From Streptomyces sp. NBRC 110028 (GTDB lineage: Bacteria > Actinomycetota > Actinomycetes > Streptomycetales > Streptomycetaceae): DNA of 64,000 nt. The notes under the pieces were generated by a model that was not told where the DNA came from, made no database searches, and saw only the letters and a list, made by a program, of their open reading frames with translations. Numbering within the stretch: position 1 is the first letter of the stretch; each line of letters begins with the position of its first letter. Positions 51,952 to 60,733 of the stretch are shown here, in pieces. The position numbers and the translations under genes are program-made. The DNA lies in contig NZ_BBUZ01000026.1 of NCBI RefSeq assembly GCF_001417735.1, positions 248,001 to 312,000 of the forward strand, given 5' to 3'.

Positions 51952-53475
51952 CTACTCCTCGATGCGCAGCGCGAGCGCGGGGCAGCGGCGCACCGCGCGC
52001 ACCGCCTGGCCGCGCAGCTGGCGGGGCACGTCCATCCGGGCGGAGGACGGATAGCCGTCGATGCCCAGCGTCAGCACCTCGGGCGGCAGGATGTCCGCGC
52101 ACAGCCCGTGGCCCTGGCACAGCGACCAGTCCACCAGGAGCTTCTCCGTCGGGCCCCGCTGCTGGCGCTCCGCGCGCGGTGGCGCGGACGCCGGACCGGG
52201 CGGCAGGGCCAGCGGCTGGGTCTCCTCGGGCATCGGCAGGACGCCGATCGTCGGCCGCCCGCAGCCGGCGCCGAGCGCATGGGACTCGAACTCCTCGGGA
52301 AACGCGTCCAGCGCGGTGGTCACGAAACCGGCCGTGCCATCGGGATGGCTGCACGCGCCCCGTTTGCGCACCGAATTGATGTACGCGCGCACATTGTCGA
52401 TGGCCGACTGGCCGCCGCCACGCTCCACCTGGCCGATGGCGTCCGCGAGCGCGGGCAGCCCGATGAAGCAGGGGCCGCACTGACCGGCCGTCTCGGCGGC
52501 CAGCCAGCGGGCCACCCGCGCGGTCTCGCCGAGCGGGCAGGTGTCCTCGGGGATGGGCAGCACCGCGCCCGCGCCCAGCCGCGCGCCGTACTTCTTCATG
52601 GACTCGCGCGAGATGGTGGTGGCGTTGATGCTCTTCGGGTCCAGCCACTTGCCGTGGTAGCCGCCCACCAGCACACCCTGGCCGGGGCTGAGCCCGCACA
52701 GCTCCAGGATGTACGTGAGCGGGACCCCGGTCGGCGTCTCCATCACGTACTTGCCGCCGACCGTCAGCAGCGTCGTGCCCGGTTCGGTGGGCAGCCCCAC
52801 CGAGCGGTACGGCAGGGCGCCCATCCGCGCCGCGATGGCGAGCTGGGCGTAGGTCTCGGTGTTGGACAGCAGGGTCGGCAGCCCGCCGAGACCGTTCTCG
52901 CTGGACCGGATCTTCCGGCCGTTGGGGATGGCCGGGGCGCCGCTGATGCCGTTGATGACGGCGCCGCCCTCACCGGCCACGAACCGGTCGGGCGTCACGC
53001 TCACTTCCACCGGGACACCGCTGGGGCCGCGCTCGGCGATGGCGGCGTTCAGCGACTCCTCCACATCCGGCCGGTGGCAGGCGATGACGACCTCCTCGGC
53101 GCCGATCGCCTCGGCGGCCAGGGTGGCGCCGTCGATGACCAGATGCGGGGTGTGGAGCAGCAGGGCGGTGTCCTTCAGGCAACTGGGCTCGCCCTCACTG
53201 CCGTTGACCACCACGTTGCAGCGGCCACCCGCGCGGCCCGCCGCCTCGACCACCGCGGTCACCTTCTTGGCGAAGGGGAAACCGGCCCCGCCGCGCCCGC
53301 GGAGATCGATGTTCTCCGCGAGCGCGACGAGTTCGTCGGCCCGCAGGGCGGGCATCGTGCCGTGCACCGTCAGGTGGCCGACTCGGTCGAGCCGGTACGC
53401 CTCGTCCAGCCCGGCGAGCAGCCGGGGCGGATCGACACAGGCCAGCCTGGGTTTTGTCTTGATCACCGGTCCCAC
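51952..53475 (-). CDS. NuoF-like flavoprotein fused to a ferredoxin domain
   Basis: A 507-residue protein. NuoF-type FMN/NADH domain (RGRGGAGFPFAKK 59-71; VNGSEGEPS 90-98), SLBB-like part and the iron-sulfur end AGQCGPC (Cys333, Cys336) with Cys375. The first cysteine of the usual CGxCxxC is Ala330, so the 4Fe-4S ligand set is incomplete. A C-terminal ferredoxin (450-507) has Cys453, Cys459 and Cys498, a 3Fe-4S pattern. Overlaps the cytochrome b gene by 13 bp. It probably passes electrons from NAD(P)H to that protein. Confidence 0.85.
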   Translation of the reverse strand: MGPVIKTKPRLACVDPPRLLAGLDEAYRLDRVGHLTVHGTMPALRADELVALAENIDLRGRGGAGFPFAKKVTAVVEAAGRAGGRCNVVVNGSEGEPSCLKDTALLLHTPHLVIDGATLAAEAIGAEEVVIACHRPDVEESLNAAIAERGPSGVPVEVSVTPDRFVAGEGGAVINGISGAPAIPNGRKIRSSENGLGGLPTLLSNTETYAQLAIAARMGALPYRSVGLPTEPGTTLLTVGGKYVMETPTGVPLTYILELCGLSPGQGVLVGGYHGKWLDPKSINATTISRESMKKYGARLGAGAVLPIPEDTCPLGETARVARWLAAETAGQCGPCFIGLPALADAIGQVERGGGQSAIDNVRAYINSVRKRGACSHPDGTAGFVTTALDAFPEEFESHALGAGCGRPTIGVLPMPEETQPLALPPGPASAPPRAERQQRGPTEKLLVDWSLCQGHGLCADILPPEVLTLGIDGYPSSARMDVPRQLRGQAVRAVRRCPALALRIEE

Positions 53476-54356
53476 CCACGGGAGGCACCGAGCCGTTCAC
53501 CGTCCCGCCGGCCCGAGTCGGCCGAACGGGGCCTCGGTACGGTGGGCGCGGCGCGCCGCGTGCGGCCTTCCTGCAGGCTGCGGGCAGGCGGATTCCTCAC
53601 CGAGATGCCGTCCCCTCGATCGTCGTCCTGGCTGCGCCGGGCTGCGAGCCGCATCCACAGCGCGATGGCCACTCCGGCCAGGGCCGCGATGTAGCCGTAT
53701 GTCGCCCAGATCTTGGCCGCACGACCGGCCTTCAGGCCGTGGATCAGCGCGAGACCCCAGGCGGGGTAGGCGCCCACGTGGAGCGCCCGCCACCACCGGT
53801 ACCGCCAGCGGGAGTTGCCCGCCGCGGCGAACGAGCTGCGGACCGCTCCGGTCACCGCCGCGATGACGAAGAGGTAACCGGCAATGGTGCCCAGCCCGAT
53901 CAGTACCGGCTGCTTTGCGTCAGCGAACGGTAGCACGATCGAAGCCGTGTTCGTGTGGCTCTCGGCGACCTTCACCCAGATGTGAATACCGAGGAAGATG
54001 AGGCCCGCGACCGCAGCCGCCCGGTGGATGCCCTGGGCGATCAGACGGTGGTTGGAGTGCAGGATGAGCTGGTCGGTCGCGGCGAGCCCCCACATCACCG
54101 CTGAGCTGAGGCAGACCAGGGCGAGGACCCCGGCGCCGAAGTCGAGGAACGCGAAAGTCTGGCTGAAAGCGCCGGCGTTGTACGTCACGATGAGGGACAG
54201 CACGACGGTCGCGACGATAGCGTAGACGCGGATGTTCCGGGACCACCCGATTCCGGGCTGGTCCCGCCGAGTCCGGCGAGCGGCTCGTCGTCCTCCAGGT
54301 GCTTGTCGTCCCCCGTGGCGCCCCTGTGAGGGAGAAGGCGTTTGGGACATGGACAT
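53463..54356 (-). CDS. Four-histidine membrane cytochrome b / ferric-reductase-like protein
   Basis: A 297-residue membrane protein with about six helices (45-65, 73-91, 112-128, 150-172, 195-208, 217-237). Histidines at 111 and 125 (14 apart) and 193 and 206 (13 apart) lie on facing helices, the bis-heme pattern of ferric reductase/b561-like domains. Arg-rich cytosolic tails at both ends. Translationally coupled to the NuoF-like gene, so it likely moves electrons across the membrane. Confidence 0.85.
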   Translation of the reverse strand: MSMSQTPSPSQGRHGGRQAPGGRRAARRTRRDQPGIGWSRNIRVYAIVATVVLSLIVTYNAGAFSQTFAFLDFGAGVLALVCLSSAVMWGLAATDQLILHSNHRLIAQGIHRAAAVAGLIFLGIHIWVKVAESHTNTASIVLPFADAKQPVLIGLGTIAGYLFVIAAVTGAVRSSFAAAGNSRWRYRWWRALHVGAYPAWGLALIHGLKAGRAAKIWATYGYIAALAGVAIALWMRLAARRSQDDDRGDGISVRNPPARSLQEGRTRRAAPTVPRPRSADSGRRDGERLGASRGWDR

Positions 54357-54567
54357 TGGAGCCTCCCGATCGCGCGTGTTCCGCGCGGATGACGAGATAC
54401 GTCAAAGTCGTCTTGGGGGCAGCAGCTTCTCGGAACTACACGTGATCTCCATAAGATTTGTCGTAACGTGACAACTTCTCGTGTATGAACACTGCCCAGA
54501 CCGTCTACGGCTGATCCACTGTCATCCCGATGGCAAAGACCCGGCAAAGCGCCGGGATCGGTAGGGG

Positions 54568-54600
54568 CGAGGGTCCTCTATGAGATGCGGAGGACCCTCG
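54568..54600 (+). promoter_or_regulatory. Perfect stem-loop enclosing the start codon of the PucR-type gene
   Basis: Arms CGAGGGTCCTC (54568-54578) and GAGGACCCTCG (54590-54600) with an 11-base loop; the ATG (54585) is in the loop and the GAGGG ribosome site is in the left arm. In mRNA this would hide the ribosome site; in DNA it could be an operator. Confidence 0.7.
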
Positions 54601-55877
54601 ACTCCCTTCCCGGACCGGACGAGCCGGAGACGGAGGCAACCTCCACGGGTCCGACCGACCCCCCAACGGTCGGACCTCCCCCCGGCAAGAACGAGGTAAT
54701 GATGGGCGAACTGGTGAACCGCATCTGGTCCCGCCCCCGTGGCGAGTGGACCCGCGTGCTGCGCAATGAGCTCCCGACCCTGGCCGACGAGGTGATCGAG
54801 AACCTCCGGCACAGAATCCCGGGATTCGCCGACCTTCTGGAGGACACTGAGCGCGACAAGGTCCGCTGGGATGTCGAGCAGGCACTCCTGGCGGCGCTCG
54901 GCTACCGGAAGCCGGGCGAGGAGGGCGCCGGGACACCGGCCCTCTCCGAGGCCGCCCACGGCGAGGAGCCGCCCACCGACATTCCGCCCGAGCGGGCCCG
55001 GCGCGACCTGTTCGAGGCCCTGATCGGCGAAGTCTCGGTGTCCGAGCGGACCCTGGCCGAGCTGTCCCGGGCGGCCCGCTGGCCGCTGCCGGAGACCGTC
55101 CAGGCCATCGCCCTGCCCACCCCGGGCGAGGCGCCGCCACTGGCCGCCGTGCTGGGAGACACCCTCATCGGCGCCGTCGGCGACGAGTTGTGCCTGCTGA
55201 TCCCCGACCCGGACGCGGACCCCGGCCCCGCCCCCGACCAGGGCGCGGAGCGGCTTCAGGACGGCGAGCGGGACCCGGACCGGGACGCGCCCGCGGACCC
55301 CGGCACCCGTGGCGCGCTGGAAACCGCGCTGCGCGGCAGGACCGCCGCGGTCGGCCATGTGGTGCCGCTCAACGACGCGGCCTCCTCGGTGCGTTGGGCC
55401 CGGCGCCTGCTGACCATGGCCCCCGGCCGTGGCGGCCCCGACCCCCGGGTGCACTTCGTCGACGACCATCTGTCGATGCTGCTGCTGCTCCAGGACGAGT
55501 CCCTGGTCCGGGCGCTGGCCGCGCGCTGGCTCAAGCCGCTGGTCGGGCTGACCCCCCGGCAGAGCGAACGGCTGCAGATGACCCTGCTGGCCTGGCTGGA
55601 GGGCGGTGGCGCCCCCGAGGCGGCCAAGGCGCTGAAGGTGCATCCGCAGACCGTGCGGTACCGGCTGCGCCAGATCGAGAAGCTCTTCGGCCCGGGCCTG
55701 CGCGACCCGCGAATACGGTTCGAGCTGGAGATGGCGTTGCGCGGCCGCAGGCTGATGGCGCAGATGGACCGCATCCGGCGCCATGCGTCGCGGGTGAGCC
55801 GACGACCCCGCACCGGCGCTGCCCCAGGCGTCCGTCCGCTGGGTATCGCGCGGGAGGCGCGCGTCAACGGACTCTGA
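54585..55877 (+). CDS. PucR/CdaR-type transcriptional regulator
   Basis: A 430-residue cytoplasmic regulator. The C-terminal HTH of the PucR type is clear (TLLAWLEGGGAPEAAKALK followed by VHPQTVRYRLRQIEKLFG, about 333-370). The N-terminal 120 residues form an RsbRD-like helical region (RNELPTLADEVIENLRHRIP). A second ATG pair at 54699 is an alternative start that would avoid the stem-loop. The middle is acidic and Pro-rich. Divergent from the cytochrome b operon, so it may control it. Confidence 0.82.
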   Translation: MRRTLDSLPGPDEPETEATSTGPTDPPTVGPPPGKNEVMMGELVNRIWSRPRGEWTRVLRNELPTLADEVIENLRHRIPGFADLLEDTERDKVRWDVEQALLAALGYRKPGEEGAGTPALSEAAHGEEPPTDIPPERARRDLFEALIGEVSVSERTLAELSRAARWPLPETVQAIALPTPGEAPPLAAVLGDTLIGAVGDELCLLIPDPDADPGPAPDQGAERLQDGERDPDRDAPADPGTRGALETALRGRTAAVGHVVPLNDAASSVRWARRLLTMAPGRGGPDPRVHFVDDHLSMLLLLQDESLVRALAARWLKPLVGLTPRQSERLQMTLLAWLEGGGAPEAAKALKVHPQTVRYRLRQIEKLFGPGLRDPRIRFELEMALRGRRLMAQMDRIRRHASRVSRRPRTGAAPGVRPLGIAREARVNGL

Positions 55878-55954
55878 CCACACGGATATCGGCCCACACG
55901 GATATCAGCAGGGACTGCCGGCCGCGGTTGCGCGGTCGGCAGTCCGGCGTGTGG

Positions 55955-56743
55955 TCAGCGCATCGACCGCGCCGCCGGGGGGTTCGCCGTGCGCATCGCG
56001 GCGTTGAGACCCAGCAATTCCTTGTACGCGTGGGCACAGAAGGCGCACTCGGCCAGATGGCGCGCGAGCGCGTGGCCCCGCACTCCGCCGCGCCGCACCG
56101 AGGCCCCCAGCATGGCGCTGAAGTGGCGGCAGCGGTCGTTCGCCGCGGACTCCAGATGGGACTGCAGATACGACTCGCGCAGCCCCTCCCGGGCGCGGAA
56201 GGCCAGCGATGTGACCCCGCTGGGGGAGATGCCCAATAAGGCCGCCACGCGGTGCGGGGGTTCCTCCTCGACCAGGGTGTGCCACAACACCGTCCGCCAC
56301 CGCTCCGGAAGCCTGCGGAAACTGCGGACGAGCAGCTGACGGTCCTCGCGCGCCACCAGGTGCCACTGGGGGTCGGCCGTGGGCGCGTACTGCCGCCAGG
56401 ACTCGAAGTCCGCGGTCAGCAGGACCTGGCGCTCGCCCTCGCTCCATTCCAGCGCCGTGTGGCGCACGACGGTCAGCAGATACGGCCGCCACGGGCCCCG
56501 TGGACCGCCGCCCGCCCGGACGGCCTGGAACGTGCGGATGAACGCCTCGGAGGCCAGGTCCTCGGCGTCATGCAGCGCCCGGCAGCAGGTGCGGGCGTAA
56601 CGGAGCGTCGCCTGGTGGTGGCGGCGGTACAGGATGTCGCCCGAGGCCGGGCTGGTGGCGCCCGAGGCGTACTCCTCCCGGAGCCGGCCGGTCAGCTCCT
56701 GGTCGGAGGGCGCACCGGCGCCGGTGGCGGCCAGCCCCCGCAC
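55955..56743 (-). CDS. ECF sigma factor with C-terminal zinc-finger (ZAS-like), TTA-containing
   Basis: Region 2 (LYRRHHQATLRYARTCCRAL; DAEDLASEAFIRTFQA) and region 4 (EPPHRVAALLGISPSGVTSLAFRAREGL) define an ECF factor; the C-terminus adds a putative zinc-binding HLAECAFC with a Cys-x2-His upstream (DRCRHF), resembling a fused anti-sigma domain. The codon at 56237-56239 is TTA. The frame is open to 56938, but 56881-56912 is a terminator hairpin, so GTG 56743 (262 aa) is preferred. The upstream part encodes a His/Pro repeat of doubtful reality. Confidence 0.75.
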   Translation of the reverse strand: MRGLAATGAGAPSDQELTGRLREEYASGATSPASGDILYRRHHQATLRYARTCCRALHDAEDLASEAFIRTFQAVRAGGGPRGPWRPYLLTVVRHTALEWSEGERQVLLTADFESWRQYAPTADPQWHLVAREDRQLLVRSFRRLPERWRTVLWHTLVEEEPPHRVAALLGISPSGVTSLAFRAREGLRESYLQSHLESAANDRCRHFSAMLGASVRRGGVRGHALARHLAECAFCAHAYKELLGLNAAMRTANPPAARSMR

Positions 56744-56880
56744 ACACGGACCGCCCGGCTCCCACGTGGCGGGGAGGACCGGACGGTCGGGGTGGTCGGG
56801 GTGGCCGGGGTGGCCGGGATGGTCCCCGGCGGGATCGTCGGCGGCCGCGTCACCTCCGGCACGAGGGTGGGACGCGGCGC

Positions 56881-56912
56881 GGCGCGCGCCGGCCTTGCGG
56901 CCGGCGCGCGCC
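56881..56912 (-). terminator. 14-bp perfect hairpin behind the DUF1996 gene
   Basis: Arms GGCGCGCGCCGGCC (56881-56894) and GGCCGGCGCGCGCC (56899-56912), loop TTGC, 16 bp after the DUF1996 stop. One of the strongest stems in the window. Confidence 0.75.
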
Positions 56913-56928
56913 TGGTGTTCGCCACCCA

Positions 56929-58464
56929 TCAGGTGCACTGCTGGCCGCTGTTGATGCAGTCCACGGCCTTCTTCATGAGGTTGTCCGACATCACGTTGAT
57001 GAAATCGTCGTGATCGGTGATGGGCTTGTGCAACTGCTCGGGGAAGCCGTCCACGGCGAACGGGGTGTTCCCCGGGTTCTCGTAGCTGATGGTGTTCACC
57101 AGCTGCGGGATGGCCTTGAAGCCCTGCGGGCAGGAGCCGTCGTCGTTGGCGTTGGCCACGTGGTCACGGTGGTTGGCGCTGTCGATGTTCTTGCCGTCCC
57201 AGCAACTCTGGAAGTCGAAGGTGCGCAGCAGATCACTGCCCTGGGGGCAGATCGGGTACTTGTCCGTCAGCTGACGGTCCTCGAAGCCGCTGCAGCTCCA
57301 GGAGGCGTTGGCGTTGGCATCGCCGTTGGTGAAGGCCTTGGCGTCACCGGTGATGATCCGGAGGAACTTCGGCATGGCCGTGACCTTGCTCTGGGCGTTG
57401 CCCTTGAACTCGATCTTGGATGCCTTGGGGGTCAGGATGGTGCCGACGTTGCCCTCCTTGCCACCGCCGAGCTCGTTGGCGTCGGCCTCGGCCTTGCCGT
57501 CCTGGAGGCGGACCACCGGCCAGTAGTAGGTGGACTTGTCCTCCTTGTTGGCGCAGGAGGTGCTGGCCTGCTCGAAGGTCTGGTTGTTGGCGAAGGCGTC
57601 GTTGGCGTCGTTGCCGACGTAGTCGTGCGTGTGGTGGGCTCCGTTGCCCACACCGGGGGCGACGATGACGTTGTCGCTGTTGCGGAGTTTCGGGTCGCCG
57701 ACGCCGCACTCCGAACTGAAGGTGCCGGTCGAGCCGTTGTCACCCGCCTGCGGCGCCTTCTGGGCGTTCGGCTGCACCTTGGTGATGTCGACGAAGTCGT
57801 TCTGCGCGGGGCCGTTGCCCGCCTGGCCGCCGGCGTTGCCGGGCACGTCGTTGGCGCCCTCGCCACCCTGCTGCTGGCCGCCCTGGTCACCGCCCTGCTG
57901 CTGGTCGCCACCTTGCTGCTGGCCACCTTGCTGGTCCTGCTGCTGACCACCCTGCTGATCCTGCTGCTGGCCACCTTGCTGGCCCTGCTGCTGGCCGTCC
58001 TGCTGACCAGCCTGCGCGACCTGCTGCATCTTGCATTCGCTCATGCCCTGCAGCTGGGCGTTCTGCCCGCCGCCCTGGCCCATCGCCTGGCCCATCTGGC
58101 TGAGCGTCTGCCGGCGCTGGTCGTTGAGCTTGCTCAGCACTTCGTCGCCCGAGGCCTGGCCCTTGTTCATCTGCTGGTAGGCGGTGGCCACCTGGTTGTC
58201 CAGCTCACCGAGGCCCTTGGCGACCTGGGACCGGGAACCCTTCGGCACATCGCCGCTCAGCTTCTGGCTCACATCGGGGCAGCTGATCGTGCCACCGGCG
58301 GATTTCGCCGAAACCGCGCCACCTTGGGCGGAAGCGTTCTTGTCACCGCTTGCGGACGCGTTGGCGGTGATGATCGCGGCCCCGCCGCCGCCGAGTGCCA
58401 GTGCGGCGACGATGGCGACCGTTTTGTTCTTGAACCGCCCGCGCTTGTGGGTCTGTTGCCTCAT
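56929..58464 (-). CDS. Secreted DUF1996 protein with Gln/Gly repeat linker
   Basis: A 511-residue exported protein. Signal peptide 1-38 (Ala-Ser-Ala); helical segment to about 150; a Gln/Gly/Asp repeat linker (about 150-205, GGQQQDQ units); then the DUF1996 domain (about 225-505) with HHTHDYVG and SCWDGKNIDSANHRDHV. DUF1996 occurs in actinomycetes and fungi (for example WSC-domain proteins), with oxidase/hydrolase function suspected but not settled. Operon with the DUF4142 gene 20 bp upstream. Confidence 0.88.
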   Translation of the reverse strand: MRQQTHKRGRFKNKTVAIVAALALGGGGAAIITANASASGDKNASAQGGAVSAKSAGGTISCPDVSQKLSGDVPKGSRSQVAKGLGELDNQVATAYQQMNKGQASGDEVLSKLNDQRRQTLSQMGQAMGQGGGQNAQLQGMSECKMQQVAQAGQQDGQQQGQQGGQQQDQQGGQQQDQQGGQQQGGDQQQGGDQGGQQQGGEGANDVPGNAGGQAGNGPAQNDFVDITKVQPNAQKAPQAGDNGSTGTFSSECGVGDPKLRNSDNVIVAPGVGNGAHHTHDYVGNDANDAFANNQTFEQASTSCANKEDKSTYYWPVVRLQDGKAEADANELGGGKEGNVGTILTPKASKIEFKGNAQSKVTAMPKFLRIITGDAKAFTNGDANANASWSCSGFEDRQLTDKYPICPQGSDLLRTFDFQSCWDGKNIDSANHRDHVANANDDGSCPQGFKAIPQLVNTISYENPGNTPFAVDGFPEQLHKPITDHDDFINVMSDNLMKKAVDCINSGQQCT

Positions 58465-58484
58465 GAGATCACTTCACTTAGTCG

Positions 58485-59126
58485 TTAGAGGGCGTCGTAG
58501 TCGACAAGCCCGGTGTCCTCGAGAGCCGTGATGTGGTCGAGAACGATGGTGTTGGCCCTGGTGGCCAGAGACCTGACCATGGAGTTCTTGCTCTGGGCAC
58601 GTACCTGCGCCACCAGATTGAACACCTTCCCGTGTGCACTGCGCAGGAATTGAGCGAACAAGCGCTCGAATTCCGCGCTGCTGGGGGCCTGGGTCATCTC
58701 GTTCAGCCAGCCCTGCTGCTGGTCGTTGGGCTGCGTGGGCAGGGCGATACCCAGGGCCTGGGCGACTTCGTCCGTACGGCGGTTGAGTTCGGTGTGGCCG
58801 TCGATGAGGTGCTGAGCCGCGCTCTTGACCGCCTCCGTGGTGCCGCGCTCCTTGCCCATGCGTCCAGAGGGGAGTTCCCAGAGCCCGGCGAGCTTGACCT
58901 TGCGTACGAAGTCCCGATCGGTCGGCGTGAGTGGTCCGTACTGGGTGCTGACCGTCCCCCCGCCGTCGTCCGAGACGCCGTTGGGCAGTACCGCGGCGCT
59001 GCTCGAACTGAACAGGCTCACGGGAATGAGGATTGCCGCGAGCGTAACGGCGAGCGCACCAATGATGAGCCCGCTGCCGATCGTGCGGCTGGATGCGATG
59101 GATCTGCTCAGGATTGCTGATCGCAC
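58485..59126 (-). CDS. Secreted DUF4142 protein
   Basis: A 213-residue exported helical protein. A signal-anchor or long signal peptide (about 17-45) precedes the DUF4142 domain (LTPTDRDFVRKVKLAGLWEL ... IDGHTELNRRTDEVAQALGI). GTG 59126 has AAGGAGG five bases upstream. The family is ferritin-like in predicted fold and common in cell envelopes. Operon leader for the DUF1996 gene, suggesting that both act at the wall. Confidence 0.86.
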   Translation of the reverse strand: MRSAILSRSIASSRTIGSGLIIGALAVTLAAILIPVSLFSSSSAAVLPNGVSDDGGGTVSTQYGPLTPTDRDFVRKVKLAGLWELPSGRMGKERGTTEAVKSAAQHLIDGHTELNRRTDEVAQALGIALPTQPNDQQQGWLNEMTQAPSSAEFERLFAQFLRSAHGKVFNLVAQVRAQSKNSMVRSLATRANTIVLDHITALEDTGLVDYDAL

Positions 59127-59194
59127 AGCGCCCTCCTTGCTTCGGAGTGACACCGGACGCTAGTGCCTGGTGTGGCACGGTCGTGGAGACCTCA

Positions 59195-59204
59195 TCACTA
59201 GTGA
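59195..59204. promoter_or_regulatory. Palindrome TCACTAGTGA upstream of the DUF4142 operon
   Basis: A perfect 10-bp palindrome 69 bp upstream of the GTG, in an AT-richer patch; CTAGTG recurs at 59160-59165. Possible operator or promoter part. Confidence 0.35.
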
Positions 59205-59408
59205 ATAAAGCCGGGACAGCGATCGCCGCTCGTTGCTATCCTCCGCGCCCGCGCGTTGGGGCCGTCAAGTTCGCCCTGATTCGATGAGAGTTGGCCCTTG
59301 TGTCCCACCGCTCGGAAATTTTCTTCCTCGGCGTTGAGCACAGCGGCGCGGCCGTACGTACGACAGGGAGAACCCCTCGCCATCACCACGACCGGAAGGG
59401 CCCAAGCC

Positions 59409-59846
59409 GTGCGAGCGACCGCGATGAACCCGACGTCGGTGACCAGCGTTTCGCGGACCGTCCCGGGAAACCGTCCCGCGTGGAAACCGCCGGTTCCGAT
59501 GGCGGAGCCGGTGCCGATGGCGGAGCCGGTTCCGACGGTGACGCCGGTGCCGTCAGGCGTGCCGTTGCGGGCGCTGCCATCGGTGTGGGATCTGGTTCCC
59601 GCGCCCCCCGGGCCCGCGCCCCGTGAGCCCGCCGAGGCGGGGACGGGCGCAGCGGTGGTCCGACTGCTCCCGGGGGGCCGGGGTCTCCCACCGGACGGTG
59701 ATGTCGCGGCGGTTCCCGCCCCCGGCCGTCCCTCCCCCTCATCTCGTGCGGCCCGCCCCTTCGTTCCTGTCCTCTATATAGGGGAGAGCCGTTATAGGGG
59801 ACAGGGCCGGAGCGGGCGGCCGCCCGGCGGGCCCGAGGCGGCGTAG
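59409..59846 (+). CDS. Possible Pro-rich hypothetical protein
   Basis: A 145-residue frame from GTG 59409 with GGAAGGG about eight bases upstream. Third-base G/C is high to about 59710, then falls, and the end reads through a palindromic region. Contains MAEPVP twice and many Pro/Ala; no motif, signal or membrane segment. It is the only plausible gene in the 883-bp stretch 59127-60009; the rest looks like regulatory or decayed DNA. Confidence 0.35.
   Translation: MRATAMNPTSVTSVSRTVPGNRPAWKPPVPMAEPVPMAEPVPTVTPVPSGVPLRALPSVWDLVPAPPGPAPREPAEAGTGAAVVRLLPGGRGLPPDGDVAAVPAPGRPSPSSRAARPFVPVLYIGESRYRGQGRSGRPPGGPEAA
59766..59805. promoter_or_regulatory. Inverted and direct repeat with TATAGGGGA boxes
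   Basis: CCTGTCC (59766-59772) pairs with GGACAGG (59799-59805); TATAGGGGA occurs at 59777-59785 and 59793-59801, 16 bp apart. It lies about 205 bp upstream of the membrane-protein gene and may be a promoter/operator. Confidence 0.4.
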
Positions 59847-60009
59847 CTCCAGGGGCCGCCGACCGGCCGTCATCGTCGGTTTCCCGACGTATGGCGCTAT
59901 GCCGGAGCGCGGTTTCCGATCACCTCTGACCTTGCCGGTACGGCCCATCCGCGGCGCAGGTAGCGTGTGCCCGGTCAGCCGGTCGGCAGGGTGCAACAAG
60001 AGGTGGGAC

Positions 60010-60612
60010 GTGGCCGCGGTACGAGGGACGTTGTCGAAGCGGATGGCCCAGGCGCGCCATGAGTTGCCCGGCCACTATGCCCATCTCTTCGACGGGCGGC
60101 CCGAGGTGGACATCTGCACCACCGAACTCCGCCCCGAGCAGGCGGTCCAGCTGGCCACCGCGTACGGCTACCGCCACCTGCGCACCCGGGGTTCGAAGTC
60201 GGTCCGCTACCGCGTCTTCGTACCGGACCAGGACGCCGGAGCGCGGCGGGAGGCGGTCCCGCCCGGTACGCCCTTCGAGGTGGCCGCCCGGCATCCGGCC
60301 TTCCACGGCCGCAGCGCCCGGGCCGCCCGGAACCACGCCGAGATGATCGAGCGGGAGCGCAGCCTCGTCAAGCTGGTCCCGGCCATGGTGCTGGTGCTGT
60401 TCGGCGCCATCGGGCTGGTGGTGGAGCTGATCCGGACCGGCAAGCCGGTGCTGCTGGTGCCGGTGGTCTTCTTCGTCCTCCTGGAGGCGGCCCTGGCGCT
60501 GATGCTGCGCGCCGGCCGCCGCAAGCAACGTGTGCTGGAGGTGCAGGCCGAGTGGCTGATGCGCCGCTACCCCCCTGACGGCTTCCCGGACGGCTTTCCG
60601 CCCGGTGTGTGA
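60010..60612 (+). CDS. Hypothetical membrane protein
   Basis: A 200-residue protein: a soluble N-terminal part of about 115 residues, two membrane helices (about 119-141 and 147-167) and a short charged C-terminus. GTG 60010 follows AAGAGGTGGGA; the open frame upstream to 59899 has poorer codon bias. No family recognised. The soluble part carries HELPGHYAHLF near its start. Confidence 0.7.
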   Translation: MAAVRGTLSKRMAQARHELPGHYAHLFDGRPEVDICTTELRPEQAVQLATAYGYRHLRTRGSKSVRYRVFVPDQDAGARREAVPPGTPFEVAARHPAFHGRSARAARNHAEMIERERSLVKLVPAMVLVLFGAIGLVVELIRTGKPVLLVPVVFFVLLEAALALMLRAGRRKQRVLEVQAEWLMRRYPPDGFPDGFPPGV

Positions 60613-60733
60613 CGACGCCCCCGCTGCCGCTGATCGAATGATCGCTACTATGGCGGTGTTCAGCGGATAACGAAAGCCGATCGCGTCGACGCACAGTCCG
60701 GCCGCACGCGTCCGGCGAGACGGGCGGTAGGAC

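Noticed and set aside
56770..56830. GGGGTGGTC/GGGGTGGCC low-complexity repeat as a functional element
   Set aside because: Short, imperfect and best explained by low complexity; nothing ties it to a site.
56744..56938. N-terminal extension of the ECF sigma factor with a His/Pro repeat
   Set aside because: It would be read through a 14-bp terminator hairpin immediately after the DUF1996 stop, and has no ribosome site.
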